From positions 1 through 64,000 of the forward strand of contig CAXXSY010000003.1 of the NCBI GenBank assembly GCA_963665015.2: DNA of 64,000 nucleotides. Direction: 5' to 3'. The notes below the pieces were generated by a model that worked only from the letters and a program-made list of their open reading frames with translations, was not told the DNA's origin and searched no databases. Each line of letters begins with the position of its first letter. Position 1 is the first letter of the stretch. The position numbers and the translations under genes are program-made. The DNA is from G963662655 sp963665015. GTDB lineage: Bacteria; Cloacimonadota; Cloacimonadia; Cloacimonadales; JAIOQZ01. Positions 15,929-25,039 of the stretch are shown here, one piece after another.

Positions 15929-18541
15929 CTATTTAATCATCATCATCTTTTTCGTGATGGTCCTGCTTCCTGTTTCGAGCTTGTAGAAGTAGATACCGCT
16001 TCCACAGCTATTGTTGTTGTCGTCGGTACCGTTCCAGACGGTCGGAACCTGCTCGCCGCGAGTTCTCTCTTCGTCGATCAGGGTCTTCACGAGCTGACCG
16101 CGCGAGTTGTATATCTTCAGGGTGACATGCGCGTCGTCCTGAAGCGAGAAGTCGATGGAGGTCGTCGGGTTGAACGGGTTCGGCGAGTTCTGAGACATCG
16201 AGGTCACGTAGTTGAAGTCGGGTGTCTCTTCTTCGTCGTCTTCGATCGTGATCGCGGTGGGACCGTACAGGGTGGCTGAACCGTCGAGTTCGACCGCGCT
16301 GAGCCAGTAGTAGTAGGTGTTGTCGATTTCAACGTCCGTGTCTTCGTATTCGTAGGCCGTCTCGTTGGAATTATTGTGCGCCACCACGAGGTTCGTCGTG
16401 ATCATCATGGCTTCGTCTGCGTTGTCGGTCTCGCTGCGGAGGACGTGGTAGCCAAGCATGTCGCTTTCGGACTGGGTCATCCACTGAAGCGACACGTAGC
16501 CTTCGCTGGCGTAGGACGCGTGGAAACCGGAGAGCTCGACCGGCAGGGTCTCTTCGTCGCTGCCGAAGACGAATTCGCTGAAGCCGTCAACGCGCGCAAT
16601 AATAGCATTCATAGCTCCATCATAAAATACATCCGCACCATCGATCATGGTGAAATCTTCGAATTCCGAGCTGCGATGCCATACGTTCACGTTGGTCGGA
16701 TCGATAATTCCAGGTCGCGGTATATAATCGAGATCGAATGCAATCCAAGCCTCGCCGAAGACTATTTCGTCGTCCGGATCGACGTTCCAGCGGTAAACGC
16801 TGACATTCTCGTCGGTGATACCGTTGGTGTTGATCGGTCCTTCGTTGAAGAACATGACCGTTACGTTACCGCTGGCAGTAACGCCCCCAAACTGAATTAC
16901 TATGCCGGTATGAGGGGAATCGAAGTCGATCGCCGGATCGCCGGTCGGCACGGCTTCGGTGTCCTGGTTCTCGGCGGAGTCTTTCACGACCAGTTCGTCG
17001 ATGTTCCAGTAGGAGAGACGGTTGAGATCCTGAGCAACGAACTCGAACTTCAGGTAAAGGTTCGGGCTGCCGACACCATCGGTGGTATAGATGGTAACGC
17101 CCTGATTCTCGTTATCGTTTGCACCGGTGTATGTGTACGTCCAGACCGCTGGTCCCCAGTTTATTCCATCTGTGGAAGTGAACAGACCGAGCTCGAAGCT
17201 ACCCGTGCCGCCACTGTAAGTTGAAATGCTCTGGCACCATGTGACGTCGAGCGAGGAATATCCTGATGTATTAATGGGGCAGGAAACGAGGTTGTCGCCT
17301 ACCGCGTAAGAGCTGTAACCAATGGAGGCTTCAGGAGCGACACCGCCGGCATACGAGCTGTTGCCAGAATACCAGTTGCTGTTGTTCTGCCATCCTGCAG
17401 GCGGGAATGCCAGGAAGTCCTCGTGGTACGGGATCGTCGGAGCTTCGGTAGCAGTGATCATGACTTCGTTGCTAAAGATGAAGCCTTCAGCGAACAAAAC
17501 GCCAAACACAAGGTAAGCTGTTCCGGTTGATGGCGGAACAAGGTTGAACGGATTGTCAGTCACGCCTGTTGCCACATAAGGTCCACCGCTTGTATGGGAA
17601 CCACACCATTGCCCTTCCATTGGACTTCCGACAATGTTTACAGAGAGCGGGGTGATTGCCTGACCAACCATAACATATTGAGCCCCGGCTGGCGTAACGG
17701 TTACGCCGTTGACGGTGAACGGTGCGCTTTCGCTACCAAGAACCGCGGGATTATCGGCTTCAACGCGGATAGCATACATTGTTCCGCCCTCGCAAGGATC
17801 CGGAATGGTAAAATTGATCGATCCGGAAGGATCTGTGGTCTCTGCTGCAAGCGTGTAGGTTCCGATTTCGGTTGCGCTTGCGAAAGAGCCGTTAACATCT
17901 GAAAGCATTGCGGAGAAAACACAGCCGGCGGCGAAGGTGCCGGTCGATGTGAATGCAACGGATCCGGTTCCACCGGGATTGAACGGAGCGTTGGAAACTG
18001 CTCCGGTAACGATGGATTCAGTGGAAGAAGCATAGTCTGTAAGTACGATATCGTCGATGTTGGCACGCTTGCCGACCGTTCCGGAGATCGAGGTGATACG
18101 GATACGAACGTTTCCCGCAACGTTTACTTCTTCGCTCCACTCGGTCAGATCAGCCTGAGTGTTTGAATCGAAATCCGATCCTACCTGTGTCCAATCGACT
18201 CCTTCATTGGTGCTGTATTCAACACGAAGTATCGGAGCGACCGAGTCTGTACCATACTTGGCATATTGGAATGTAATGGTTCCGAGTCCGCCAGACTTGT
18301 CTTCAAGCATGGTCATTGACCCAATGTGTCTCAGACGCGCAGATTTTAATCCGTTTTTCTTGTCGCCTGCCAAACTACCAATCAGAGTATTATTGAGGTT
18401 CCAGTTGATACCATTGAGAGCAACATCTCCAGCGCCGTAGGAACCCTTGCTTTCAGCTTCGAAATCCACTGTGTAGTCAGCGAACATACTCACGATGCTG
18501 CAAAGCAGGATGAATACGAGAATAAATCCTTTTTGCTTCAT
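15929..18541 (-). CDS. Secreted multidomain protein with T9SS type A sorting tail
   Basis: 870 residues. Signal peptide 1-21 (MKQKGFILVFILLCSIVSMF). Residues about 22-175 and 385-550 each resemble jelly-roll, MAM/'choice-of-anchor' domains ending in a characteristic IDDIVL or IDELVV strand; an Ig-like stretch lies between. Residues about 690-780 are an Fn3-like module (LPVELSGFHASYASEGYVSL, then QW), typical before T9SS tails. The tail (about 790-870) reads NSPNPFNPTTSIDFSL ... LKIYNSRGQLVKTL ... GSGIYFYKLETGSRTITKKM. Exported by Sec, then T9SS, probably surface-attached. Substrate unknown; no catalytic residues recognised. Ribosome site AAGGAG. Confidence 0.88.
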   Translation of the reverse strand: MKQKGFILVFILLCSIVSMFADYTVDFEAESKGSYGAGDVALNGINWNLNNTLIGSLAGDKKNGLKSARLRHIGSMTMLEDKSGGLGTITFQYAKYGTDSVAPILRVEYSTNEGVDWTQVGSDFDSNTQADLTEWSEEVNVAGNVRIRITSISGTVGKRANIDDIVLTDYASSTESIVTGAVSNAPFNPGGTGSVAFTSTGTFAAGCVFSAMLSDVNGSFASATEIGTYTLAAETTDPSGSINFTIPDPCEGGTMYAIRVEADNPAVLGSESAPFTVNGVTVTPAGAQYVMVGQAITPLSVNIVGSPMEGQWCGSHTSGGPYVATGVTDNPFNLVPPSTGTAYLVFGVLFAEGFIFSNEVMITATEAPTIPYHEDFLAFPPAGWQNNSNWYSGNSSYAGGVAPEASIGYSSYAVGDNLVSCPINTSGYSSLDVTWCQSISTYSGGTGSFELGLFTSTDGINWGPAVWTYTYTGANDNENQGVTIYTTDGVGSPNLYLKFEFVAQDLNRLSYWNIDELVVKDSAENQDTEAVPTGDPAIDFDSPHTGIVIQFGGVTASGNVTVMFFNEGPINTNGITDENVSVYRWNVDPDDEIVFGEAWIAFDLDYIPRPGIIDPTNVNVWHRSSEFEDFTMIDGADVFYDGAMNAIIARVDGFSEFVFGSDEETLPVELSGFHASYASEGYVSLQWMTQSESDMLGYHVLRSETDNADEAMMITTNLVVAHNNSNETAYEYEDTDVEIDNTYYYWLSAVELDGSATLYGPTAITIEDDEEETPDFNYVTSMSQNSPNPFNPTTSIDFSLQDDAHVTLKIYNSRGQLVKTLIDEERTRGEQVPTVWNGTDDNNNSCGSGIYFYKLETGSRTITKKMMMIK

Positions 18542-18827
18542 TTCGTTCTCCTTGTTGTTTTACGATTGTGGATGTATTTACTTTGACCAATATCTTGAAA
18601 ACAATCCTCATGTAACGACTCCAAAGTCGTTGATGAGAAAAGAGATACATTTCCACTCTATTTCATCTCCGAAATTTTAAAATAGCATGTTCTTCTGTCA
18701 AATCATTTCTTCGACACGTGCAACATATAATACACTGCTAACGAATTACTTACATTTCAGGTTTCGGATGAATCCATAACAGAAACTGTTTCTTGTACTT
18801 GTAGTTGGATAGATTGGTGAATATCTG

Positions 18828-19094
18828 GGCTCTGTTGCAAACTTGGTGGGTAGAATGGGTTTCACAATAACAATCCCGCAAGGATGGCAGATTTTAGGCT
18901 GGAAGGGGATTCATGTTTTTAGCAAGCTGAAATCATACAAGTGCGTAATATACAGTTATATATGCCTATACCCGAGGCTTACGCCTGTGATTTTGCTTGC
19001 AAAATCGAATCCCCATGCGGGCTAACATCTATCGTCCTTCCAGGACTTGATAATCATCGGAACGATATCCAACCACTTAATATGCAACAGAGCC
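18828..19094. mobile_element. MITE-like element with 12-bp terminal inverted repeats
   Basis: 267 bp bounded by GGCTCTGTTGCA and its exact reverse complement TGCAACAGAGCC, with ATATCT directly (or 1 bp) outside both ends as a possible target duplication. The ends resemble IS6-family termini (GGCTCTGTTGCAAA). The interior has small hairpins (GATTTTGC/GCAAAATC) and no gene. A diverged copy is at about 54520-54830. It ends 10 bp from the stop of the TPR-DHp gene. The rest of 18542-19104 shows no gene. Confidence 0.65.
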
Positions 19095-19104
19095 ATATCT
19101 TACT

Positions 19105-20661
19105 TTATTCTTCGGCGTCGCGATCATTTTCTCCGTCGAACACGACCATATCGATCTCGTCGGCGTATGCCTGCATTCGATAGTCTTTCTGCTCCTTGTA
19201 GCGACCCAGGATTCGGTCGATGCGCGAGGTAGCTTCGTCGATGCGCTTGATATAGGGATTGATCTCCGGGCACCCGTACTTCATTTCGAGCATCTCGACG
19301 TTGCCCTTGATGATCATGAGCGGCTGGTTGATCTCGTGGTTGGCGGTCACCGCCATGGCGAAGATGGAGTTCTTGCGTTCCAGCTTGAGAATCTCTTCGT
19401 GCGCCTGGGTCAGCTTGTTGTACATCTGGGTCAGCTCGTCGTTCATCTTCTTCAGTTCCTGGTTCTTCTTCCGCAGCAGTTCGGATTCGCGTTCCTTCCG
19501 CTCGGTTTCCCAGCGCACCTTGAGGTTGGCGATGCGGCTGTTCAGGTCTTCGGGGAAACCGTCCTGCATGGTGTTGATCATCTTTTGCAGGTATTCGGCT
19601 TTCTTCTTGTATTTCCGCTGGTGACCGTACAGGTCGGCAAGCTGCTCGAAGATCAGCGAGCGATTTTTATTCAAGTCTTTCGCCTCCATGAGGTTATCCG
19701 CCTGAAGGAGGTATTCGAGCGCCTGTTCGTATTTACCGGTTCTGATGTGCAGCTTTCCGAGGAGCGCGAGCACGGTTGCCTGCAAGTTCCTGTCGAAGGA
19801 GGTTTCGGAATTAGGCAACGCTTTTTGCAGCCAGGCATTGGCTTCTTCATATTTCTCGGTCATGATGTAGATGTTCGCCAGATTGATGTACCCGTTCAGC
19901 AGCCACTGCGGCATCAGGCAACTTTCTTCGAGAAGCTCGACGCCCATCTTGAAATCCTTGATCGCGTCATCGAACCGGTGCATGTTCGAGTAGGTCGTAC
20001 CGCGGTTGATGTACGCACCGGCGAGGTCGCCCGGGCGTTCTCTTTTCTTGCTCAGCTCGATCGCTTTCCCGGCGTATTTCAGCGCATCCTCATAGATACC
20101 AAGGTTGTTGTTGACGTTGAGCAGGTTCAGGTAGGCGGATATGAGAAGTCTTTTATCGGCTCCAGGCTCGATCGCATCCACGGCCTGCTGAAAGTAGTCC
20201 AGCGCGCGATCGTAGGCGTTGATGGCGACATTGACCAACCCAAGATTGACCAGCAGCGCACTCTTTGCCTTCTTGTTGTCGGAGTCCTTGGCGTACTGCA
20301 AGCCCTGCTGGATGATATCGATTGATTTTGGGATATCTCGCGTATAGAAATAGTATTTCGAAAGGTCGATGATCCACAGCGCCGCGTTGTAGAGATCCTC
20401 GTCGGCAAGGTTCGCCTCGATCTCCTTCTCGAGTAGGCCGATATTCAGCTCGATTCGTCCCACCAGTTCATTCGCGAAGACGTAGTCGCGAAGAAGAAGT
20501 TCGCGTTCGCATGACTTGAGCGTTACCTGTTCGCTCAGTTGTAGCGCTTCTTCGAGAAGCTCGACCTTCTTCTGGGGCTGTTTCGTCTTTTCTGCCTTCT
20601 GCCGAAGTTGTTTAATTTGCTGGCATGCAGTCTCTTCCCAGCCACTATGTTTATCGTTCAT
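19105..20661 (-). CDS. Second TPR protein ending in a DHp domain, no ATPase domain
   Basis: 518 residues, same length and layout as the product of 3575-5131. TPR units (for example AYINRGTTYSNMHRFDDAIK) fill about 30-365. A coiled coil (about 375-430, ERKERESELLRKKNQELKKM) leads to FAMAVTANHEINQPLMIIKG with His442, a second helix (YIKRIDEATSRIDRILGRYK) and an acidic tail ending DGENDRDAEE. The stop comes before any HATPase domain. Ribosome site GGGGAG 10 nt before ATG. Monocistronic. Possible promoter element TTGACA on the minus strand near 20716. The two TPR proteins are probably paralogues with different TPR inputs and a common output. Confidence 0.85.
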   Translation of the reverse strand: MNDKHSGWEETACQQIKQLRQKAEKTKQPQKKVELLEEALQLSEQVTLKSCERELLLRDYVFANELVGRIELNIGLLEKEIEANLADEDLYNAALWIIDLSKYYFYTRDIPKSIDIIQQGLQYAKDSDNKKAKSALLVNLGLVNVAINAYDRALDYFQQAVDAIEPGADKRLLISAYLNLLNVNNNLGIYEDALKYAGKAIELSKKRERPGDLAGAYINRGTTYSNMHRFDDAIKDFKMGVELLEESCLMPQWLLNGYINLANIYIMTEKYEEANAWLQKALPNSETSFDRNLQATVLALLGKLHIRTGKYEQALEYLLQADNLMEAKDLNKNRSLIFEQLADLYGHQRKYKKKAEYLQKMINTMQDGFPEDLNSRIANLKVRWETERKERESELLRKKNQELKKMNDELTQMYNKLTQAHEEILKLERKNSIFAMAVTANHEINQPLMIIKGNVEMLEMKYGCPEINPYIKRIDEATSRIDRILGRYKEQKDYRMQAYADEIDMVVFDGENDRDAEE

Positions 20662-20938
20662 TAATCATTCTCCCCATTGACAGGTTAATCATTAGTTTGA
20701 ATATCGATTCCCAAATGTCAATAACAATTATCACTCCAAGCGCGTCTCGGCACTCACGAATCGTGCGGAGAAAGGTTTGAAGTCTTATCTTTTAAGCGTC
20801 GTGGCGCGATCTCAATTGCCTGAATTCGATTCAAACAATCTGGGCCGGTTAAAATTTCCTTTGACAACATCTTGCTTCGGTATCCATTCTTTGCATCAGG
20901 TATGCGAAATCACTTTCAAGCAATAACGAGGAGGAATT

Positions 20939-23062
20939 ATGCGCAAGTTTCTACTATTTACAATCTTGGTTCTCGCGATAGCCGGTATGCTTTTTGCCGA
21001 CGCGATGAGACCGGGCTCGAACCGAACGGCCCGTAACGACTACGGTACGCTCAAACCGACCCTTCATCGTGACGCTCCCGTCTGGAGCTTCATTGTCGAA
21101 CCATCGGATGTCCAGAGTTCGTTTTTCGACTACATGATGGGCAGCTACAACGGAACACCGGTACGCGTGCAGGACAACGGCGGCGTCTATATGATTTTCC
21201 ACGGCAAAGAGACAGCAGCCGCCCAACGCCGCCAGTACATCACCTACATCAATCCGGACGGCTCGATCAACTCGACCAACTACGTCGGTCAGACCGACCA
21301 GTATGAAGGCTACGCCGGTATCCAGATCGATCCCGAGACCAAGGACCCGCTCTACGCATGGCACTATGAAACCGAAGTCGCATCGACCTACGATGTCGCA
21401 CTGGGCATGGACGTATGGCATCTTCTGTTCTCACCCGGGCTCTTCAGTACGCCGCTCAGGGTTATCCCGAACAGCGACTGGGACGCGATCGACTTCGATC
21501 CGCCTTTCGAGGACGACCAGTTCCTCTGGCCCTATGTCGAAATCAGTAAAGCGCCCAGCTACGACGTGGATGGAAAGCGCCGTGTTTACGTCCTGGCAAA
21601 CAACAACGTCGCACACTCCGATGATGGAAATCCGTCCGAGAACGTCGTCATCGCCTATTGCGATTTCCTGTCCACCGACATCGAATCAGGGCACTTCCCC
21701 ACGCTGGAATGGAACTACATCACCATCCCGCAGATGGACGATTGGAACGCCGACGCGGGCTGGATTCGCCCCTTCTGTTCGTCAGCCTGTACCTGGGACG
21801 GCAAGTTCGCCATCTTTGGATACCTTGTCGGCGGCGAAGACTACTTTATGGAAGAGGACCCCGATTTCTTCGTCCTGCTGAACGATAACTACTGCGAAGG
21901 CGATTGGGAATACTACGTGGTCAATTCCGAGGTTTACGTCGATAATCCGCAGAATCAGGACGGCTCGAACCACTTCGACGCTACCGACCTCTACTTCTCA
22001 TTCTCCCACTCCGGTCACATGACGACCCGCTGGGATTCGGGCGGACGCCTCCATTTTCAGGCTCCCTACGCGCTCCACGGAACATCCGGCGACGAAGGCG
22101 TTTACTGGCCCTACTACCTCCAGATGCGTAGCCTGATCTTCGATAGCAATACCGAAGAATTCATGAGCTTCGACCTCTACCCCAAAAGCGCTACCCCGAA
22201 TGACGGACTGCCCTTTATTCCGTGGGATGTCAACGAGGACGGCGAAGTGGATGAATACTACGAAGAGGGTAACGTCAACGCAGTAAGCGGCTGGCCGATA
22301 TACTACTACGACGCGGAACAGGCATTCCACGAAAACTACTTCAACATCGCGTACAACGAAGAGAGAGGCTGGATGGCGGCTATCTGGTCGGACGGACTGA
22401 AAAACCGCTATTACAACGACGCCGGCGACGAAGACTATGTCGATTGGGCAACGGTTCCCGAAATCATGATATCTATCTCGGGCGACAACGGTACGACGTG
22501 GTCCGACCCGATTATCATGAACGCCAACGCGAACGACCCCGAAGGAAACTTTGTCGAGCAGCTCGATGGACAAATTCCGTGCTACCTCTACCTTGGCGAC
22601 AAGATCGAAGACATGGGCGACAACCACGCCAAGCTGCATATCATGTACTTCAACGACAACAGCTTCGGATCGTACGCCCAGAACAACCTCGGCGACAACA
22701 ACGGCGGTATGGTGACCTACATGGCGATCGACATCGATTTCTCGTCGGTCATCGACGCGGTGGATGAAGCTCCCTCCGTCAGTCGGAGCATCACGCTGGG
22801 CCAGAACTTCCCGAACCCGTTCAACCCCGAGACCACCATCAACTTCAACGTTCCGAATGAAATGAACGCCGAACTCTCGATCTACAATGTCCGCGGACAG
22901 AAGATCAAGACCGTCTTCAACGGACGTACGATTCAGGGACAGAACACGGTTGTCTGGAACGGTACCGACGAATCGGGTAAAAACGTCTCCAGTGGCGTCT
23001 ATTTCTACAGACTCGACGCTAATGGACAGACCGTGACCCAAAAAATGGTGCTGATTAAATAG
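20939..23062 (+). CDS. Secreted propeller-like protein with T9SS type A sorting tail
   Basis: 707 residues. Signal peptide 1-20 (MRKFLLFTILVLAIAGMLFA). The body (about 40-620) is beta-rich with Asp/Tyr/Trp-rich strands and one clear Asp-box-like sequence (SISGDNGTTWSDPI), as in sialidase-type/BNR beta-propellers; the active-site arginine triad of sialidases was not identified, so an enzyme call is not justified. The tail (about 625-707) reads NFPNPFNPETTINFNV ... LSIYNVRGQKIKTV ... SSGVYFYRLDANGQTVTQKM. Strong ribosome site AGGAGG 5 nt before ATG. A TTGACA at 20861-20866 may be part of its promoter. Its stop touches a 74-bp hairpin repeat array. Confidence 0.87.
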   Translation: MRKFLLFTILVLAIAGMLFADAMRPGSNRTARNDYGTLKPTLHRDAPVWSFIVEPSDVQSSFFDYMMGSYNGTPVRVQDNGGVYMIFHGKETAAAQRRQYITYINPDGSINSTNYVGQTDQYEGYAGIQIDPETKDPLYAWHYETEVASTYDVALGMDVWHLLFSPGLFSTPLRVIPNSDWDAIDFDPPFEDDQFLWPYVEISKAPSYDVDGKRRVYVLANNNVAHSDDGNPSENVVIAYCDFLSTDIESGHFPTLEWNYITIPQMDDWNADAGWIRPFCSSACTWDGKFAIFGYLVGGEDYFMEEDPDFFVLLNDNYCEGDWEYYVVNSEVYVDNPQNQDGSNHFDATDLYFSFSHSGHMTTRWDSGGRLHFQAPYALHGTSGDEGVYWPYYLQMRSLIFDSNTEEFMSFDLYPKSATPNDGLPFIPWDVNEDGEVDEYYEEGNVNAVSGWPIYYYDAEQAFHENYFNIAYNEERGWMAAIWSDGLKNRYYNDAGDEDYVDWATVPEIMISISGDNGTTWSDPIIMNANANDPEGNFVEQLDGQIPCYLYLGDKIEDMGDNHAKLHIMYFNDNSFGSYAQNNLGDNNGGMVTYMAIDIDFSSVIDAVDEAPSVSRSITLGQNFPNPFNPETTINFNVPNEMNAELSIYNVRGQKIKTVFNGRTIQGQNTVVWNGTDESGKNVSSGVYFYRLDANGQTVTQKMVLIK

Positions 23063-23284
23063 GTTCGGCTTTCGCGTAGCGAAAACGATACCCATGAGTG
23101 TTGTAATTTCGGCTTGCCGAAATTATGTTAGCGGAAGTTCGGCTTTCGCGTAGCGAAAACGATACCCATGAGTGTTGTAATTTCGGCTTGCCGAAATTAT
23201 GTTAGCGGAAGTTCGGCTTTTGCTTAGCAAAAACGAAAACATGAACGTTGTAATCCCGATTTATCGGGATTATGTTAGTGGAAT
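23063..23284. repeat. Three 74-bp hairpin repeat units
   Basis: Units start at 23063, 23137 and 23211. Units 1 and 2 are identical: stems TTTCGC/GCGAAA and AATTTCGGC/GCCGAAATT. Unit 3 has TTTTGC/GCAAAA and AATCCCGAT/ATCGGGATT: both arms changed together, so pairing is kept. The array begins on the base after the cargo stop codon. Confidence 0.92.
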
Positions 23285-23287
23285 TGT

Positions 23288-23314
23288 GGGGCAGACCTCC
23301 GTGTCTGCCCTTTT
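23288..23314 (+). terminator. GGGCAGACC hairpin downstream of the 707-residue T9SS cargo gene
   Basis: GGGCAGAC-ctcc-GTGTCTGCCC followed by TTTTCT. Oriented as a terminator for the gene at 20939-23062, after the repeat array. Confidence 0.75.
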
Positions 23315-23536
23315 CTCTATCTTGAGGCACCCTTGCCTGCATGGAAACCAACTTCTGAATGTGCTGCTTGCAGCTCTTCCGAATGTTGGTTTTCTTTGTC
23401 TGAATCTGTGAGTTTTGCCGGAGGTAATAACTCGAATCCTTTAAGCGATTAACAGGATTATCATGATTTACGGGATGGAGAGGAGGTCGTTCTCTGCCTG
23501 GGTAGGCAGATATCCAGGTCTTCATTCTCTATTTCC

Positions 23537-23565
23537 TGTAGGCGACGATCTCCGAGCGGCGTTCT
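23537..23565. repeat. Copy of the dispersed CGATCTCCGAGCG repeat
   Basis: TGTAGGCGACGATCTCCGAG continuing into CGGCGTTCT. The surrounding 23315-23679 has no other recognisable feature. Confidence 0.85.
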
Positions 23566-23679
23566 CTATATTTACGCACCAGGAGATCAACAACTCGATC
23601 TGCAACCGAGCACGTAACGATTACGCAAAGATGTTTACAATGTATTTTGCATTCACCAAACAAACAAAAGGGAGATATC

Positions 23680-24196
23680 ATGATCAAAGCAGGAACCAAA
23701 GAACAATTGCTTGAGAAGTATGACATCGTTGACTGGCTTATTATCGATATGGGATTTTCAAGAGACAGAAAAAGCTGCGGTATCAAATTCAACGAACAAG
23801 ACGCCTTTGAAGCTACCTACAGCGAAATGACCGACTTCGTTCTCGAGCATATTCAGGTGAATACCAGGAGACCACTGAACCTTATGATCGAAGCCCCGCT
23901 ATCGGTTTCATTTACCAAGAGCGGCAATCCCACTGGAAGGGCTGTCGATGGCGAGGGGCAAGACTCGCGTAAATGGTATGTCGGGGCCGGCGCGGTGGCG
24001 GCTCTTCGAAGGATTCATCTCGAACAAAAAAGGTAGAGACAAGAGTTCTCACATTGAAGATGTTGAACGTCTTTCCGCTGCGATATCCAAGGAAAATATA
24101 GCCGAAATGCCCGATATCAAGAACCTTGAAAGCGCTTTCAAGGTTGCTGGCATGGATTTTGGCGTGCCGCTTGTAATCAAGCCACCGATCGATTGA
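23680..24196 (+). pseudogene. Frameshifted gene, possible RNase H-fold protein
   Basis: Starts at ATG 23680 behind GGGAG. The first frame gives MIKAGTKEQLLEKYDIVDWL, IIDMGFSRDRKSCGIKF and LNLMIEAPLSVSFTKSGNPT and continues to a stop at 24036. From about 23990 a second frame clearly takes over: RLFEGFISNKKG ... DVERLSAAISKENIAEMPDI ... GVPLVIKPPID, stop 24196. The two frames join as one protein of about 171 residues if one base is skipped near 24000. The alternation of acidic residues in IIDMGFS and MIEAP recalls an RNase H-like fold (DUF429-like), which is inference. Either a decayed gene or a sequencing/assembly error. Confidence 0.55.
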
Positions 24197-24199
24197 GAA

Positions 24200-25000
24200 T
24201 CACCGAACCAGCATATTCCTTTTCACCAGAACGTTATCGCCGTGCCGGATGCTGAAGATATACGCGCCGGATGCGACCGGTTTACCATATTCGTCGCGAC
24301 CGTCCCAATTCAATCGGTGCTCGCCCTTTTGCAGGTGCAGTCCGGAGGCGACGGTGCGCACCTTCTGGCCGCGGATGTTATATACATCGACATCGACCGA
24401 GCGCGGCTCGGGGAGCGAAAACGACAGAGATAGATCGCCTCGTCCCGCGGTGGGGTAATACGGATTGGGATAGAGCCCGAACGCGGGGGGCAGGGGAACC
24501 GTACCCTCGTCCAGCGAGACCTGCACCCCGGATCGGTAGATATAGCAGTGGTCGTACTCGCTGTCGGTCATCCGGTTCACCATCAGGAAACGCTCGTTTC
24601 CGGTATAGTAGGAATAGCCGTAGTAGTTCGTGTTCGAATTGCCCACATGGCTGAGCTGGGTCTCCCCCGTCTCGATATCGCGCAGATAGACGGACATCGT
24701 GTAGTTTGTCTGGCTGTACTGCGTATAGAGAATCTCGATGTTGTCATCATCGTCGAAATCGCGACCCGCGGCATAGATATAATACGGCTCGACCGAACCG
24801 GTGTTGAACGACTCGATCTCCTCGAAATCGTTACCGTAGATCGTGCCCTGGTTTCCATTCCAAACGACAAGCCACATTTCTCCAACGGTGCCGTTGACCC
24901 AGTTTCCCTGCCCCGTCTCGGAGACTACAAGTTCCATACAGCCAATGACAGAAGCCATCATCAGCATGAAGACCATGAAAAATGAGCGAAATCGTACCAT
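24200..25000 (-). CDS. Small secreted protein with T9SS-type tail
   Basis: 266 residues. A hydrophobic N-terminus ends ASVIGC, so it may be a lipoprotein (Cys21) or cut by signal peptidase I. Residues about 40-165 are repeated beta strands rich in Tyr and Asn (propeller- or beta-sandwich-like). The tail from about 180 reads LYPNPYYPTAGRGDLSLSFS, VDVYNIRGQKVRTV, PVASGAYIFSIRHGDNVLVK. The tail is standard except that NPFNP is NPYYP. Ribosome site AGGAG. It converges on the frameshifted gene with only 3 bp between stops, so there is no room for its own terminator hairpin. Confidence 0.8.
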   Translation of the reverse strand: MVRFRSFFMVFMLMMASVIGCMELVVSETGQGNWVNGTVGEMWLVVWNGNQGTIYGNDFEEIESFNTGSVEPYYIYAAGRDFDDDDNIEILYTQYSQTNYTMSVYLRDIETGETQLSHVGNSNTNYYGYSYYTGNERFLMVNRMTDSEYDHCYIYRSGVQVSLDEGTVPLPPAFGLYPNPYYPTAGRGDLSLSFSLPEPRSVDVDVYNIRGQKVRTVASGLHLQKGEHRLNWDGRDEYGKPVASGAYIFSIRHGDNVLVKRNMLVR

Positions 25001-25039
25001 GACAATATTCTCCTACAAAATTGTTTTGTGTGTTGTCGA

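Noticed and set aside
20861..20889. Strong sigma-70 promoter of the 707-residue cargo gene
   Set aside because: TTGACA is present but no convincing -10 at 16-18 bp (CATTCT is 3 of 6); reported only as a possible element.
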